From: Stenotrophomonas geniculata ATCC 19374 = JCM 13324
Lineage (GTDB): Bacteria > Pseudomonadota > Gammaproteobacteria > Xanthomonadales > Xanthomonadaceae
Reading direction: 5' to 3'
DNA length: 64,000 bases
Assembly: GCF_001431625.1 (NCBI RefSeq)
Contig: NZ_LLXT01000086.1
Span: 62,001 to 126,000, forward strand
The translations under genes and the position numbers were made by a program. The notes beneath the pieces were generated by a model that had not been told where the DNA came from, searched no databases, and saw only the letters and a program-made list of their open reading frames with translations. Within the stretch, counting starts at the first letter, position 1. Each line of letters starts with the position of its first letter. Positions 27,172 through 35,023 of the stretch are shown here, in pieces.

Positions 27172-27575
27172 CGAATCAGGCAAGCAGCTGCCGATTCCTT
27201 GCAAAGATTCAATTCAATTGGCCATACGGAAGCACGTGCAATCCCTGATGGCAGTCGGGACCACCATCTCCCCATTGCCAGCCGCGTCTGAACCAGCGCC
27301 CGGAACGCTTCAGCGGAAGGGGCTGGTCCCTTCCGCTGGTGCCTGCCCTGGTTGCACCGGCTATGCGCGGCCACCACGTTCCCGGACACGTCTCTGCCCC
27401 CGTCCTGTTGGGCCACCAGGTGCTCGGCGGTGCATTGAAAGGCTCGGGCCTTACTGGCCTTCAGCCCGAGCTCTGAGGGTGCAGTGAGCCACATCGGCAG
27501 GCCGCAATAGAAGCAACGGCCCGATTGGGCGTAGAAGGCAGAAGTGCGAAGGGATCTGCGGCGTTTGGCGGTCAT
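27168..27575 (-). CDS. HNH endonuclease domain protein
   Basis: The 135-residue protein has a zinc-ribbon HNH core: RCFYCGLPM (C21, C24), CTAEHLVAQQDGG (C48, H52), NVVAAHSRCNQGRH (N66, H71, C74, H79). The basic N-terminus (MTAKRRRSLRT) would contact DNA. HNH proteins of this size occur in phage and mobile islands as nicking or cleaving enzymes. It ends in a 4-base overlap with the convergent cyclase-like gene. The region after residue 90 is not recognised. Confidence 0.75.
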   Translation of the reverse strand: MTAKRRRSLRTSAFYAQSGRCFYCGLPMWLTAPSELGLKASKARAFQCTAEHLVAQQDGGRDVSGNVVAAHSRCNQGRHQRKGPAPSAEAFRALVQTRLAMGRWWSRLPSGIARASVWPIELNLCKESAAACLIR

Positions 27576-27854
27576 GGATGGCTCCGGAATCGAAGGATTC
27601 CCGTGCCCCCATTGGGTGGACCTCGGGCACCCGGAGCCTATTGGCTATGCGGGCACAACACCGGCGCTTTATAGCGACTGGCTAAGGCGTTATAGCTCAG
27701 CGCTTGAGCCGCTACAAGGCCCAGATGCCGACCAGAACGGGAGGGAGTCACCGACGCCCAGTTAAGGTCAAAGCTTGGTCAGGGGGCGAGCGACGCGCTT
27801 GAGCAGGTGGAGCGGGGCGTGGCGCGTCACCCAGGGAAGTCGCGGTGTTGTAGT

Positions 27855-28090
27855 CCTGCTCAACCCGCTGAACTGTTCGCACGTTCAGGCCCGAGATCTC
27901 GTCTAATTGTTCTTGCGACCAATGTCGCGACTGGCGGAACTGGGAAGTGCAGGCGACAAGCTCTGACCGATCAGGTGCGCAGTTGGGAACTCAAGGGCGA
28001 GCTGGATGTGGAGCCAGAAATCGAGGGCGTCTTAGGTGCGGATCCAGGAATCAAGGGCATCTTTGGGGGAGATCTGGAAATCGCGGGCGT
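27855..28090 (+). repeat. Composite of duplicated fragments (XRE 5' end plus decapeptide repeat)
   Basis: Bases 27855-27955 copy 13859-13959, the 5' end of the XRE gene. Bases 27964-28090 copy 13015-13135 and hold three drifted 30-base units (encoding EPEIEGVLGA, DPGIKGIFGG, DLEIAGVLVG). The whole 27576-28210 stretch has no gene I can support; the long plus-strand frame over 27807-28202 is made of these pieces. Confidence 0.65.
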
Positions 28091-28215
28091 CCTTGTGGGG
28101 AAATACGGGCGGACAGCTGTGGGATCTGGGGCGTTTCCGTTGTGGCAGTCAGCCTTTCGTGTAGCTGCAACCCGGGGAGCCGCCTCAGCCATGCGATCAT
28201 AGGGATCCATCTTGC

Positions 28216-28335
28216 TCATGCTGCAATCTCATCCTTGTCGGGGGAGCCAACAGGAAGGCAATAGCCAAGCCAGAGCCGCAGCCATTGCCAGACCGAGCCG
28301 ACGAACCAGATCAAGCCCGATACCTCATTTCGCAT
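28216..28335 (-). pseudogene. Remnant of a second inovirus right end beside attL
   Basis: The 39-codon frame starts inside the dif-like site and ends VWQWLRLWLGYC-(13)-DEIAA. It matches the phage sequence left of attR (AWQWLGLWLGSC, DEIAA) in order and ending, including the final ATGA overlap with a following frame at 28217-28219. It is out of frame with the regulator gene by two bases. It looks like the residue of an older phage insertion at the same site. Confidence 0.55.
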
Positions 28336-28696
28336 AATGTATATCGTGCAAGGCATTGCCAGCCTGCGGCATAGCCTGCACGTCGCGGGGTAGGGCGGCA
28401 CCCACGAAGAGGCATAGCGCCATAGCCACCGTGGCGAGTTTCTGCGCAATTCGGCGCCATGCGGCCTTTTCGTCCTCGGAATTGCTCCGCTCGGCCATCA
28501 CGACAGCCGACCACATTTCGGGGCTGTCGCCAATGTCCACCGCCATCCGCTCGATGTAGTGGATTTCTGCGTTTTTCCCTTGTTTCCAGAGGGAAACGGT
28601 CGCGCGGGACACGCCCAATGCCAGCGCACCAGCGTTGTCGCTCTGGATCTTCTGCACGTGCTTCCACCGGCAGAACAGGTCGTAGCTGGCGCTCAT
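28325..28696 (-). CDS. DUF3693-type phage regulator with C-terminal membrane segment, cut by integration
   Basis: The 123-residue protein has an HTH at about 15-60 (VQKIQSDNAGALALGVSRAT, VSLWKQGKNAEIHYIERM) like the DUF3693 phage proteins, an acidic linker and a hydrophobic stretch (QKLATVAMALCLFVGAALP). It stops with TGA directly at attL. In the circular phage the frame would continue 37 more codons (35401-35514) to end in a TGA that overlaps the start of the DUF3653 gene. It sits divergent from the replication genes, as a lysogeny or copy-control repressor would. Confidence 0.75.
   Translation of the reverse strand: MSASYDLFCRWKHVQKIQSDNAGALALGVSRATVSLWKQGKNAEIHYIERMAVDIGDSPEMWSAVVMAERSNSEDEKAAWRRIAQKLATVAMALCLFVGAALPRDVQAMPQAGNALHDIHYAK
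28327..28354 (+). other. attL: dif-like XerCD site
   Basis: ATTTCGCATAA (XerC half) plus TGTATA is identical to the right site. The XerD half (28344-28354) is diverged, as expected of a phage-derived half. Confidence 0.8.
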
Positions 28697-28704
28697 TGTC
28701 GATA

Positions 28705-28735
28705 CCTACTTGACAGGGGTGTACAGGGGTACTTT
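28705..28735 (+). promoter_or_regulatory. Probable phage early promoter with repeated operator-like motif
   Basis: TTGACA at 28710-28715 is followed by AGGGGTGTAC and AGGGGTAC, a tandem GGGGT-TAC motif, and a TTTACA 17 bases away. It lies between the divergent regulator and the small-protein/replication genes, the expected place for repressor control. Confidence 0.45.
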
Positions 28736-28834
28736 ACAGTTCGCCCCGGTGTCGAGGAATCCTTGACACTCCCCGCCACCGGCACCCCAAGGCCGCTGGC
28801 GGGTTCTCTTGGGGCTTGGGGAGGGGTAGGGCAC

Positions 28835-29074
28835 ATGGACGCACTTGTTCTCGCCGTGCTGCTGGGGTGTATCGCAGCCGTGTCGTTGGGGTTAGCCAAA
28901 TTCGTGACGTGGTGTGTTGATCGGCGTGCGCTCTCCGCTGGTCGCACTGCACGCGAAAGCCAGTTTGTTGCCCAGGCGGTCGTCGACCTTCGCCGCATGG
29001 AAATCGAAGCCACCAAACGCGGCAACCTGCTCGCCGCTGCCGAACTCGCTGAAGAGCAGGAGCGCGCCGCATGA
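28835..29074 (+). CDS. Small single-span inovirus protein
   Basis: The 79-residue protein has one N-terminal membrane span (LVLAVLLGCIAAVSLGLAKF) and a charged helical tail (RMEIEATKRGNLLAAAELAE). GAGGGG lies upstream of the ATG. Its stop overlaps the next start (ATGA). The function is unknown; position suggests an accessory membrane protein of replication or assembly. Confidence 0.65.
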   Translation: MDALVLAVLLGCIAAVSLGLAKFVTWCVDRRALSAGRTARESQFVAQAVVDLRRMEIEATKRGNLLAAAELAEEQERAA

Positions 29075-29241
29075 GCAGGTTTCCCTCATTTGCCGAACTG
29101 GTGGAGTTCGATATGGGTCTTGCGGGGTGCGCCGCGCTCATCGCCGTTTGGCTGGGAGTGGCATTGCTCTCCATCGTGATTGAGCAGGCGTGGCTGGCAC
29201 TTCGTCACTGGTTCAAGCGGCGGAAGGGCAATGTCCGATGA
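29071..29241 (+). CDS. Short inovirus membrane protein
   Basis: The 56-residue protein (MSRFPSFAELVEFDMGLAG, then one span LIAVWLGVALLSIVIEQAWL, basic end FKRRKGNVR) overlaps both neighbours. It is shorter than most gene callers accept. Conserved placement before the replication gene suggests it is real. Confidence 0.6.
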   Translation: MSRFPSFAELVEFDMGLAGCAALIAVWLGVALLSIVIEQAWLALRHWFKRRKGNVR

Positions 29242-29980
29242 GCAGTCACTTCCCCAACAGTCCGTGCTACCTGTGCGGGGGCAGCCTACAGACCCTCCGA
29301 GCATCGGATGCGACTCTGAATTGCTGCACCAGCTGCGGCACGTTGATTACCAAGCGCAGGGATACGCCGAGCTACTCCAGCGCGTTCCCTGGCAACAGTT
29401 CTGGACGCTCACCTTCAAGCTCAGCAAGACCAGTCGAACAGGGGGCATGCACGAGGAAGCGGCTGATAAAGCGTTCCGCTACTTCGTCAGCTGCCTCAAC
29501 CGCAGCATCTACGGTCCCAAGTGGGCATCACGCTGGCACGGCGGCATTCAGTGGGCGCGCGGGCAGGAGTTCCATCGCGACGGCCGCTTGCACTTCCACG
29601 CCGTTGCAGCTGCACCTACCGATGACCTCAACCGCCTCGCCAGCCGCTACGAGTGGCACGAATGGTGGTACCGGGAGTTCGGTCGTAATCGCATCGAAGC
29701 GCCGCGCAGCCAGGCAGATATTACCGGCTACGTAAGCAAGTACGTCACGAAAGGCGGTGTGGTCGATTTCTCGCGGAACTTCGGGGCATGGAACCCGCCG
29801 CCCATCGACTACACGCGCCGCCCAGAGCAAGACGCCTTGATCGCAGGCGACAGCAACACGCGATCCGACAGGCCAGGGCGACACCTGGTCACCGGGCGGA
29901 CTGATGCAAGCATCGCGCAACGGGGCAACAAGCGGTCCACCACGTCTCCCTGCGGGGGGGTAGGGGGGGACTTAGCTTGA
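29231..29980 (+). CDS. Inovirus replication initiation protein (HUH family)
   Basis: The roughly 249-residue protein initiates rolling-circle replication by nicking the phage origin. HUH motif LHFHAV lies after FHRDGR; the active-tyrosine helix is ITGYVSKYVTKGG. An early helix FWTLTFKLSK carries motif I. I start at ATG 29231, which overlaps the previous gene by 11 bases. The C-terminus is basic and disordered. It is similar in layout to the replication proteins of Stenotrophomonas and Xanthomonas filamentous phages. Confidence 0.85.
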   Translation: MSDEQSLPQQSVLPVRGQPTDPPSIGCDSELLHQLRHVDYQAQGYAELLQRVPWQQFWTLTFKLSKTSRTGGMHEEAADKAFRYFVSCLNRSIYGPKWASRWHGGIQWARGQEFHRDGRLHFHAVAAAPTDDLNRLASRYEWHEWWYREFGRNRIEAPRSQADITGYVSKYVTKGGVVDFSRNFGAWNPPPIDYTRRPEQDALIAGDSNTRSDRPGRHLVTGRTDASIAQRGNKRSTTSPCGGVGGDLA

Positions 29981-30053
29981 CCCCACAGTACCGCCCGAAA
30001 TTTGCCAACGACGAAACGACAACGCCAACCAAACAGACCAAGGAATCGAACCC

Positions 30054-30350
30054 ATGAACGCTCCGAAGATCACGATCAATACCGCCGTCGAAACCCGCAC
30101 CGTGACCACCAGCAAGGGCATGCAGAAACCGATCTACAGCCAGCGTGCAACGCTCGAAACCGAGGCCATGCGCATCCAGATCGAAGTCGAAGTCGATGGC
30201 CTGGACAAGGGCTATCCGGTTGGCGCGGTGAAGGAATGGGACCTGACCACGGACCTGGTACCGGGCCGTTTCGGTGTCGAACTCGCTCGCCGCATGACCC
30301 TGGTTGACCCGGCAGGCGCCAAGCCGCAGCCGGCTAACAAGGCGGCCTGA
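30054..30350 (+). CDS. Phage single-stranded-DNA-binding protein (gpV-like)
   Basis: The 98-residue OB-fold-type protein (ITINTAVETRTVTTSKGMQK, PIYSQRATLETEAMRIQI) is placed directly after the replication gene. It coats the phage single strand before export. Size and position match the G5P-like family. The acidic-alanine tail is short. Confidence 0.8.
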   Translation: MNAPKITINTAVETRTVTTSKGMQKPIYSQRATLETEAMRIQIEVEVDGLDKGYPVGAVKEWDLTTDLVPGRFGVELARRMTLVDPAGAKPQPANKAA

Positions 30351-30352
30351 TC

Positions 30353-30574
30353 ATGTCCGGCCCGGCACCCCTCTACGTGGTCGGTTGCGCTGCTGAGAAC
30401 GTGCAGCAGGACGGCACGTGTTCGGTGCCGGTCTGGATGCCATACCACCAGCCAATTCTGCCTCCCCTGGATTTGGCCGATGGAACCCTCGTTGCAGGAG
30501 CGATTGTTTTGTCCTGGGCGATTGGGTTGAAGGCGCGCCTCGTATTCCGCGCTGCGCGTATAGGGGTCTACTGA
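30353..30574 (+). CDS. Small inovirus membrane protein (minor coat candidate)
   Basis: The 73-residue protein has a short exported-looking N-terminus (CAAENVQQDGTC) and one membrane span (TLVAGAIVLSWAIGLKARLV). It begins two bases after the ssDNA-binding gene. Placement next to the major coat gene fits a minor coat or assembly role; no family was recognised. Confidence 0.65.
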   Translation: MSGPAPLYVVGCAAENVQQDGTCSVPVWMPYHQPILPPLDLADGTLVAGAIVLSWAIGLKARLVFRAARIGVY

Positions 30575-30590
30575 TGACGAGGAAACCGTA

Positions 30591-30833
30591 ATGAAGCACA
30601 TGAACACTCTGCGCCGTTTTGGCGCCTCCACCTTCGGCAAGATCGGCGCCGGTGCCGGTGCCCTGGTCGCATCGGGTGCAGCTCTTGCATCGGGCAGCAG
30701 CTCGCCCGGCGCTGCCATCGCTGCCGAGGTCTCCAAGGGCAACGCAGACATGGCAATCGTGATCGGCGCCATCGCCTTGCTGCTGGGCATCCTGGTGGTG
30801 TGGGCCTTCACCAAGCGCGCCGCCAAGGGTTGA
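30591..30833 (+). CDS. Major coat protein (gpVIII-like)
   Basis: The 80-residue precursor has a basic, alanine-rich signal sequence ending near ASGAALASG, then a mature coat with one span (MAIVIGAIALLLGILVVWAF) and the basic end TKRAAKG that contacts DNA. A terminator-like hairpin follows, as expected after the most abundant phage transcript. Confidence 0.85.
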   Translation: MKHMNTLRRFGASTFGKIGAGAGALVASGAALASGSSSPGAAIAAEVSKGNADMAIVIGAIALLLGILVVWAFTKRAAKG

Positions 30834-30854
30834 TCGGGGCGCAAGTTCACTCAC

Positions 30855-30885
30855 GGGGGTGCGCGGAAACGCTCGCCCCCTTTTT
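30855..30885 (+). terminator. Terminator-like hairpin after the coat gene
   Basis: GGGGG at 30855-30859 pairs with CCCCC at 30876-30880 (with a GCG/CGC inner pairing), followed by TTTTT at 30881-30885. It would partly stop transcription and set the ratio of coat to adhesin. Confidence 0.7.
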
Positions 30886-30901
30886 GTTAGGGAGAAGTGT
30901 C

Positions 30902-30964
30902 ATGGGGTACTTCGTAATCATTGCGTTTTGCGGGGCATGCTGGATCGCGTTCGAGGGCGTGTGA
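30902..30964 (+). CDS. Tiny hydrophobic inovirus protein (20 residues)
   Basis: MGYFVIIAFCGACWIAFEGV follows GGGAGAAG by a few bases, and its TGA overlaps the ATG of the adhesin gene (ATGA). It is a single short hydrophobic helix, the kind of product expected for gpVII/gpIX-type tip proteins. It could also be a coupling leader only. Confidence 0.5.
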   Translation: MGYFVIIAFCGACWIAFEGV

Positions 30965-32277
30965 TGAGGCGCATCCTGCTACTCTTGCTCGCACTTCTGC
31001 CAGCGGTCGCTTACGCGATCGATCAGGGCGAGGCGACTGAGCAAGCTATCAGCAACATTCGGCAGTCCTGTAGCGGAGCCGTTGCTGGTGCCACGATTGA
31101 TTCAGGCACCATAGGGTTGATCGTGGGCCCCGGTAGCGTGAACGCGTTTGGCAACTGCCTCTTTCCAAATGGCGGATTCCAGGGTCGTCATAGCTCCACT
31201 GTCGCGTTCGATCAATCCTGCCAAGCTCGAGGCACAAAGACCACGCCCTTTTTCCCGCCCTCTGGCTCCGTTTCATGTAGTCGTGGTTGTGAGGTCAAGT
31301 ACGCAGACAACGGCGATGACACGACGTCTTATTGGAGCACCGGCCAAAGCTGTAACGAAAAGCCGGATTGCACTAAGCAGGGCGGCAATATGATTTGGAA
31401 TGGCGCGCTGAAGGTTTGCCAGCCCGTGGAGCCTGAGTGTCCCGAAGGCAAGGTTAAGGTTGGCAACGCATGTACGGATGAGAAGCCTTGTCCGGATGGC
31501 ATGGCGCTTGTCGCTGGCTCATGCAAGAAGAAGGACGAAGAGTGTCCTGCGGGCATGATCCGCAGTCCGCTCGGTAGCTGCATTCCTGGTGATGGTCAGT
31601 GCGCCCAAGGTGAGGTGCGCGGCGCCGATGGGACGTGCAAGAGGGATAAGGACAACGACGGCCAGCCGGATACTGACGACCCTGAGAGCTTCTCCGGCGG
31701 TGACACATGCGACTCACCCCCGTCATGCAGTGGGTCGCCCATCATGTGTGGTCAGGCGCGGATTCAGTGGCGAATCGACTGCAACACCCGGCGCAACAAC
31801 AACATCAGCGGCGGCCATTGCTCCCAATCCGGCATGCCTACCTGCACGGGCGAGAAGTGCAATGCGATGGAGTACACGCAACTGCTGATGCAGTGGCGCT
31901 CTGCGTGCGCTGTGGAGAAGCTCGCCTCGAAGCAGGACACGCCTGGACAAGGCGGCACGAACGGAGACGCCAACGGGAATGGTGTGGCCGATGTGCTGGA
32001 GGGCAGGGGAGACGTGACGCCGATTGGTGACGGCGCGGCCGACGTTGCCAGCGCCAAGAAGTGGGGTATCGGGCTTTCAACGAGCAATCTCGATACGAGC
32101 AACATGTTCGGTGGTGGCGGCACGTGTCCTGAGCCTCCAGCAATCACGATCATGGGCAAGACTGTTAATTCCGCTGATTTTCCGTACTTCTGCCGCATCG
32201 CGGCGATCTTGCGCGCCTTGATCTTGATCTTCGGCGCATACACCGCAATTCGCATTCTTATGGGAGCGGCCTTCTGA
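30964..32277 (+). CDS. Inovirus adsorption/minor coat protein (TspB/gpIII-like)
   Basis: The 437-residue protein has a signal peptide (ILLLLLALLPAVAYA), a cysteine-rich repeat region (CPEGKVKVGNACTDEKPCPD, then GMALVAGSC and CPAGMIRSPLGSC), an acidic DKDNDGQPDTDDPE stretch and a C-terminal membrane anchor (AAILRALILIFGAYTAIRIL). The TspB-type C-terminal layout identifies the tip protein that binds the host receptor. Start at 30964 overlaps the tiny gene before it. The next gene starts within its stop. Confidence 0.8.
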   Translation: MRRILLLLLALLPAVAYAIDQGEATEQAISNIRQSCSGAVAGATIDSGTIGLIVGPGSVNAFGNCLFPNGGFQGRHSSTVAFDQSCQARGTKTTPFFPPSGSVSCSRGCEVKYADNGDDTTSYWSTGQSCNEKPDCTKQGGNMIWNGALKVCQPVEPECPEGKVKVGNACTDEKPCPDGMALVAGSCKKKDEECPAGMIRSPLGSCIPGDGQCAQGEVRGADGTCKRDKDNDGQPDTDDPESFSGGDTCDSPPSCSGSPIMCGQARIQWRIDCNTRRNNNISGGHCSQSGMPTCTGEKCNAMEYTQLLMQWRSACAVEKLASKQDTPGQGGTNGDANGNGVADVLEGRGDVTPIGDGAADVASAKKWGIGLSTSNLDTSNMFGGGGTCPEPPAITIMGKTVNSADFPYFCRIAAILRALILIFGAYTAIRILMGAAF

Positions 32278-32597
32278 TGGGCATGGTTTCTGACTGGATA
32301 GTTGACGCAACAACGTCGCTGGTCGGCAAGCTGAAAGACGCTGCGGCTGGCCTGATTGGCAAGGGGCTTGCAACGTTCGGACTGACTACGGTCACGTTCA
32401 ATGCACTGCTACCCAAACTTAAAGAGTTCGTTATGCAATTTGTCGGCGGCTTGGATGGGCCTGCGATGCAGATGCTCAACTACCTGGGCGTTGGCATTTC
32501 GTTCTCAATGATCCTCTCCGCTTTGACGGTCCGCATGGCGTGGAAGGTCTTCATCGTGCCGAAGACTGTCGCTGATCAGCTGGGAGCTGGCTCATGA
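32277..32597 (+). CDS. DUF2523 inovirus minor coat protein (gpVI-like)
   Basis: The 106-residue protein has two or three membrane segments (LIGKGLATFGLTTVTFNALL and LGVGISFSMILSALTVRMAW) as in DUF2523 proteins located between the adhesin and Zot genes. It joins the tip protein to the virion end. Confidence 0.8.
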   Translation: MGMVSDWIVDATTSLVGKLKDAAAGLIGKGLATFGLTTVTFNALLPKLKEFVMQFVGGLDGPAMQMLNYLGVGISFSMILSALTVRMAWKVFIVPKTVADQLGAGS

Positions 32598-33778
32598 TCT
32601 ATTGGTATACCGGCCAGCCTGGGCACGGTAAGACGCTCCACGCCATCGAGCGCTTGCTTGAGTTCAAAGACCAGGGGCGCATCGTATACGCGTGCAACAT
32701 TCGCGAGTTCGACTATGCCAAAACTGGCGTTCTAGAGATGACGCCGGAGCAGTTCCGCGACTGGCCGAACTTCCTTCCTGATGGCGCTGTCGCCCTGGTC
32801 GATGAGGCGTATGAGCATGGCATGCTCCCGAAGCGGCCAGCAGGTGCGAAGGTACCGCATCACGTGGAGCAACTCGCGAAGCATCGGCATAAGGGCCTGG
32901 ACTTCATCTTTGTAAGCCAATCCCCCGACAAGCAGTGCGATCAGTTCGTACATGATCTGATTGAGCGTCACGTACATGTGCGTCGTCGCTTCGGAACGAA
33001 GTTTGTGCACCTGCGCGAGTTCGACAAGTTCGAGGCACGGGCTGAGAAGGCCACCCCCCTGACGATCAAGCGCAAGACGCTACCCAAGCGTCCGATGGGC
33101 ATGTACAAGTCCACCGAACTTGACACCACCGAGCGCAAGATTCCCTGGTACTACATCGCGCTTCCGATCTTGATTGTGGCTGCGGTGGTGATGCTGTACG
33201 TCGCGTTCGGGCGAATGGATAAGCGCATGAGCGGCGGCGACCTTCCCGCACCAGGTGGTGCCAGTGGCGTCAGCGCTCCGCGCGACGGAGCGTCAGCGAC
33301 GGCGGGCGGAGCGGTGGCGGCAAAGTCGGCACAACCGCTAAAGGATTACGTCGACAAGTTCCTACCGCGTGTCCCATCTCAGCCCTGGAGCGCACCGGTA
33401 TATGACGATGCGCTTAGCGTCCCCAGCGAGCCGCCGCGCGTTTTCTGCATGTCGTCGCTCGGTGGCGAGAATGGTCTCGGTGGTCATGACGAACCCAGCT
33501 GCAATTGCGTGACGGAGCAGGGTAGCCGTTATGACCTGGACGAACCGACGTGCCGTTACGTCGCGCGACGCGGCCAGTACGAGCCCTATCTGCCTCGGCG
33601 TGAGAACAGGCTTGTGGATGGTCAGACGCAGATCAACCGCGCGCTCGATCAGATCGAGCAGCGGGGGCAGGGCGTCGCTGTTGAACGTCAGCCTCGTGCT
33701 ATGGGCACTTTCCCCGAGTCGCCTCAGCATCAGTCAGGCACTTACCTCACCACGCCATCTGGAGAGAATCGGCTATGA
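32594..33778 (+). CDS. zot: Zot-domain assembly ATPase (gpI-like)
   Basis: The 394-residue protein is the inner-membrane motor for filament assembly and export. Walker A is GQPGHGKT (about 7-14), Walker B AVALVDEAYEHGM (about 72-84), and there is a single span (YYIALPILIVAAVVMLYVAF, about 196-215). After it, the periplasmic part has CMSSL and CNCV cysteines. It overlaps the genes on both sides by four bases. In Vibrio relatives this family is called zonula occludens toxin; a toxin role is not implied here. Confidence 0.92.
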   Translation: MIYWYTGQPGHGKTLHAIERLLEFKDQGRIVYACNIREFDYAKTGVLEMTPEQFRDWPNFLPDGAVALVDEAYEHGMLPKRPAGAKVPHHVEQLAKHRHKGLDFIFVSQSPDKQCDQFVHDLIERHVHVRRRFGTKFVHLREFDKFEARAEKATPLTIKRKTLPKRPMGMYKSTELDTTERKIPWYYIALPILIVAAVVMLYVAFGRMDKRMSGGDLPAPGGASGVSAPRDGASATAGGAVAAKSAQPLKDYVDKFLPRVPSQPWSAPVYDDALSVPSEPPRVFCMSSLGGENGLGGHDEPSCNCVTEQGSRYDLDEPTCRYVARRGQYEPYLPRRENRLVDGQTQINRALDQIEQRGQGVAVERQPRAMGTFPESPQHQSGTYLTTPSGENRL

Positions 33779-34461
33779 CCAGTGGCGGGCGTGAATTGCT
33801 CAAATGGCTCGCCCTGGTGCTGATGACCGGCGATCACATCGTGACCGTGTTCGGTCTTGGTCACGTGCCGGGTGTGTCCCAGCTGGGTCGTGTTGCGTTC
33901 CCTGTGTTCGCCCTGGTCATGGCTTACAACCTGGCGCAACCTGGCGCCGATGCGGGGAAGTCAGCGCGTCGCCTGGCGCTTTGGGGCCTGGTTGCCACTC
34001 CCGCGGCTGTGCTGGCATTCGGCCAGCCGTTGCCGCTCAATGTGCTGCTGACGTTCGCCGCCGCGGCTGGTTGCATTTGGGCTCTGGAACGGCGTCAGTG
34101 GGCGCTTGCTGCGCTCCTTTGTCTCGTTGCTCCGGTTGTCCTGGACTACGCTTGGCCCGGCGTGTGGCTCGTTCTGGCGGCCTGGGCGTGGTTCAAGAAT
34201 CATGGAAAGCGCATGCACTGGCTGCTTGGCTCCTGGGACTGGCGCCAGCAGCGGCTCTACCTGGTGCTGCCAATATGGGTGTGGGCATGCATGGGCCTGC
34301 TCTGCCTGTACAACGGCAACGGCTGGGCGTTGCTAGCCCTGCCTGTCATGGCCTTGGGCGAACTGCCGGCACGCATTCCGCGATCAGGCAGGGCCTTCTA
34401 CGCGTATTACGTGGGCCACCTGGCGCTTTTGGTCGTGCTTGTGGCTATAGTCGGCGCATGA
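33775..34461 (+). CDS. TraX-family membrane protein carried by the phage
   Basis: The 228-residue protein has seven or so membrane segments (WLALVLMTGDHIVTVFGLGH, LGRVAFPVFALVMAYNLAQP, GVWLVLAAWAWFKNHG). The early MTGDHI and GRVAFPVFA motifs are those of TraX, the F-pilin N-acetyltransferase. It overlaps zot by four bases, so it belongs to the phage operon. In a phage it could modify host pilin or the coat. The sequence gives family but not substrate. Confidence 0.75.
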   Translation: MTSGGRELLKWLALVLMTGDHIVTVFGLGHVPGVSQLGRVAFPVFALVMAYNLAQPGADAGKSARRLALWGLVATPAAVLAFGQPLPLNVLLTFAAAAGCIWALERRQWALAALLCLVAPVVLDYAWPGVWLVLAAWAWFKNHGKRMHWLLGSWDWRQQRLYLVLPIWVWACMGLLCLYNGNGWALLALPVMALGELPARIPRSGRAFYAYYVGHLALLVVLVAIVGA

Positions 34462-34526
34462 GTAAATTCTTCGACCTGCATTACTGGTTTGCCCGGTGGA
34501 TGGACCGGACGTTCAAGCGACGCTAG
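34458..34526 (+). CDS. Tiny basic-amphipathic protein after the TraX-like gene
   Basis: MSKFFDLHYWFARWMDRTF plus KRR, 22 residues, starts in the stop of the TraX-like gene (ATGA). It is aromatic and positively charged at the end, like a membrane-surface helix. No family is recognised; it could be a real peptide or a chance frame. Confidence 0.4.
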   Translation: MSKFFDLHYWFARWMDRTFKRR

Positions 34527-34562
34527 CCTTGTCGGAGAAATCAAACCTGACAGGGGTAGGGT

Positions 34563-34988
34563 ATGGATATCCGCGCTGGCTTCCTTTTCGCGCTACTCGC
34601 ATTTGCTTTGCCCGCCGCAGCGCAGCTGCAGTCGGCTACCGGTCCAAGGCCGAAGCCGCTCCCAGCGGCCCCAAAGCCTGCTTACAACTCGATGTCAAAG
34701 ACCACCACGCCGCTTAATTGTCACGAATTGGCCTGGCCGAACCACCCACATCCGGGCGTAAAGGCGTACTGCGAGCATCTCGAAGCCCGCGTGCTTTCAG
34801 ATGAAGCGCGCCGGGCCGGTCGCCCTGGTCCTTCCGATAGTGTCGTCGGGCTTCCTTCGCTCGGGTCCGAAGCTTCTAAGCGCTCTGGACTCGCCTGTAT
34901 CGGCGGCCAGGCCTTCCGAAAGCTCCCCAACGGATGGGAACAGGTTTCTTCGCCCGCAGGTGGCTGGCAGCGCTGCCGCGAGCAGTGA
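34563..34988 (+). CDS. Secreted small inovirus protein
   Basis: The 141-residue protein has a signal peptide (LFALLAFALPAAAQ), then a proline/alanine-rich stretch and a cysteine-bearing domain (LNCHELAW, AYCEHLEARV, LACIGGQAF, WQRCREQ). Four cysteines may form two disulphides. Its function is unknown. It is the last plus-strand gene of the prophage. Confidence 0.6.
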   Translation: MDIRAGFLFALLAFALPAAAQLQSATGPRPKPLPAAPKPAYNSMSKTTTPLNCHELAWPNHPHPGVKAYCEHLEARVLSDEARRAGRPGPSDSVVGLPSLGSEASKRSGLACIGGQAFRKLPNGWEQVSSPAGGWQRCREQ

Positions 34989-34995
34989 CCGGGGT

Positions 34996-35014
34996 GTAGG
35001 GGCAGCGCCCCTAC
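34996..35014. terminator. Small hairpin between convergent phage genes
   Basis: GTAGGGGC and GCCCCTAC pair around AGC. It sits between the two convergent phage genes. It may end transcription or be part of the phage origin; no T-run follows. Confidence 0.5.
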
Positions 35015-35023
35015 GGAAACGCC

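Noticed and set aside
27807..28202. 131-codon frame over the duplicated block
   Set aside because: It joins a reversed piece of the XRE gene and the decapeptide relic, without start signal or consistent codon use.
32594..33778. Zot protein as a host toxin
   Set aside because: The Walker motifs, single span and location between DUF2523 and the TraX-like gene fit the phage assembly ATPase; toxin function cannot be inferred.
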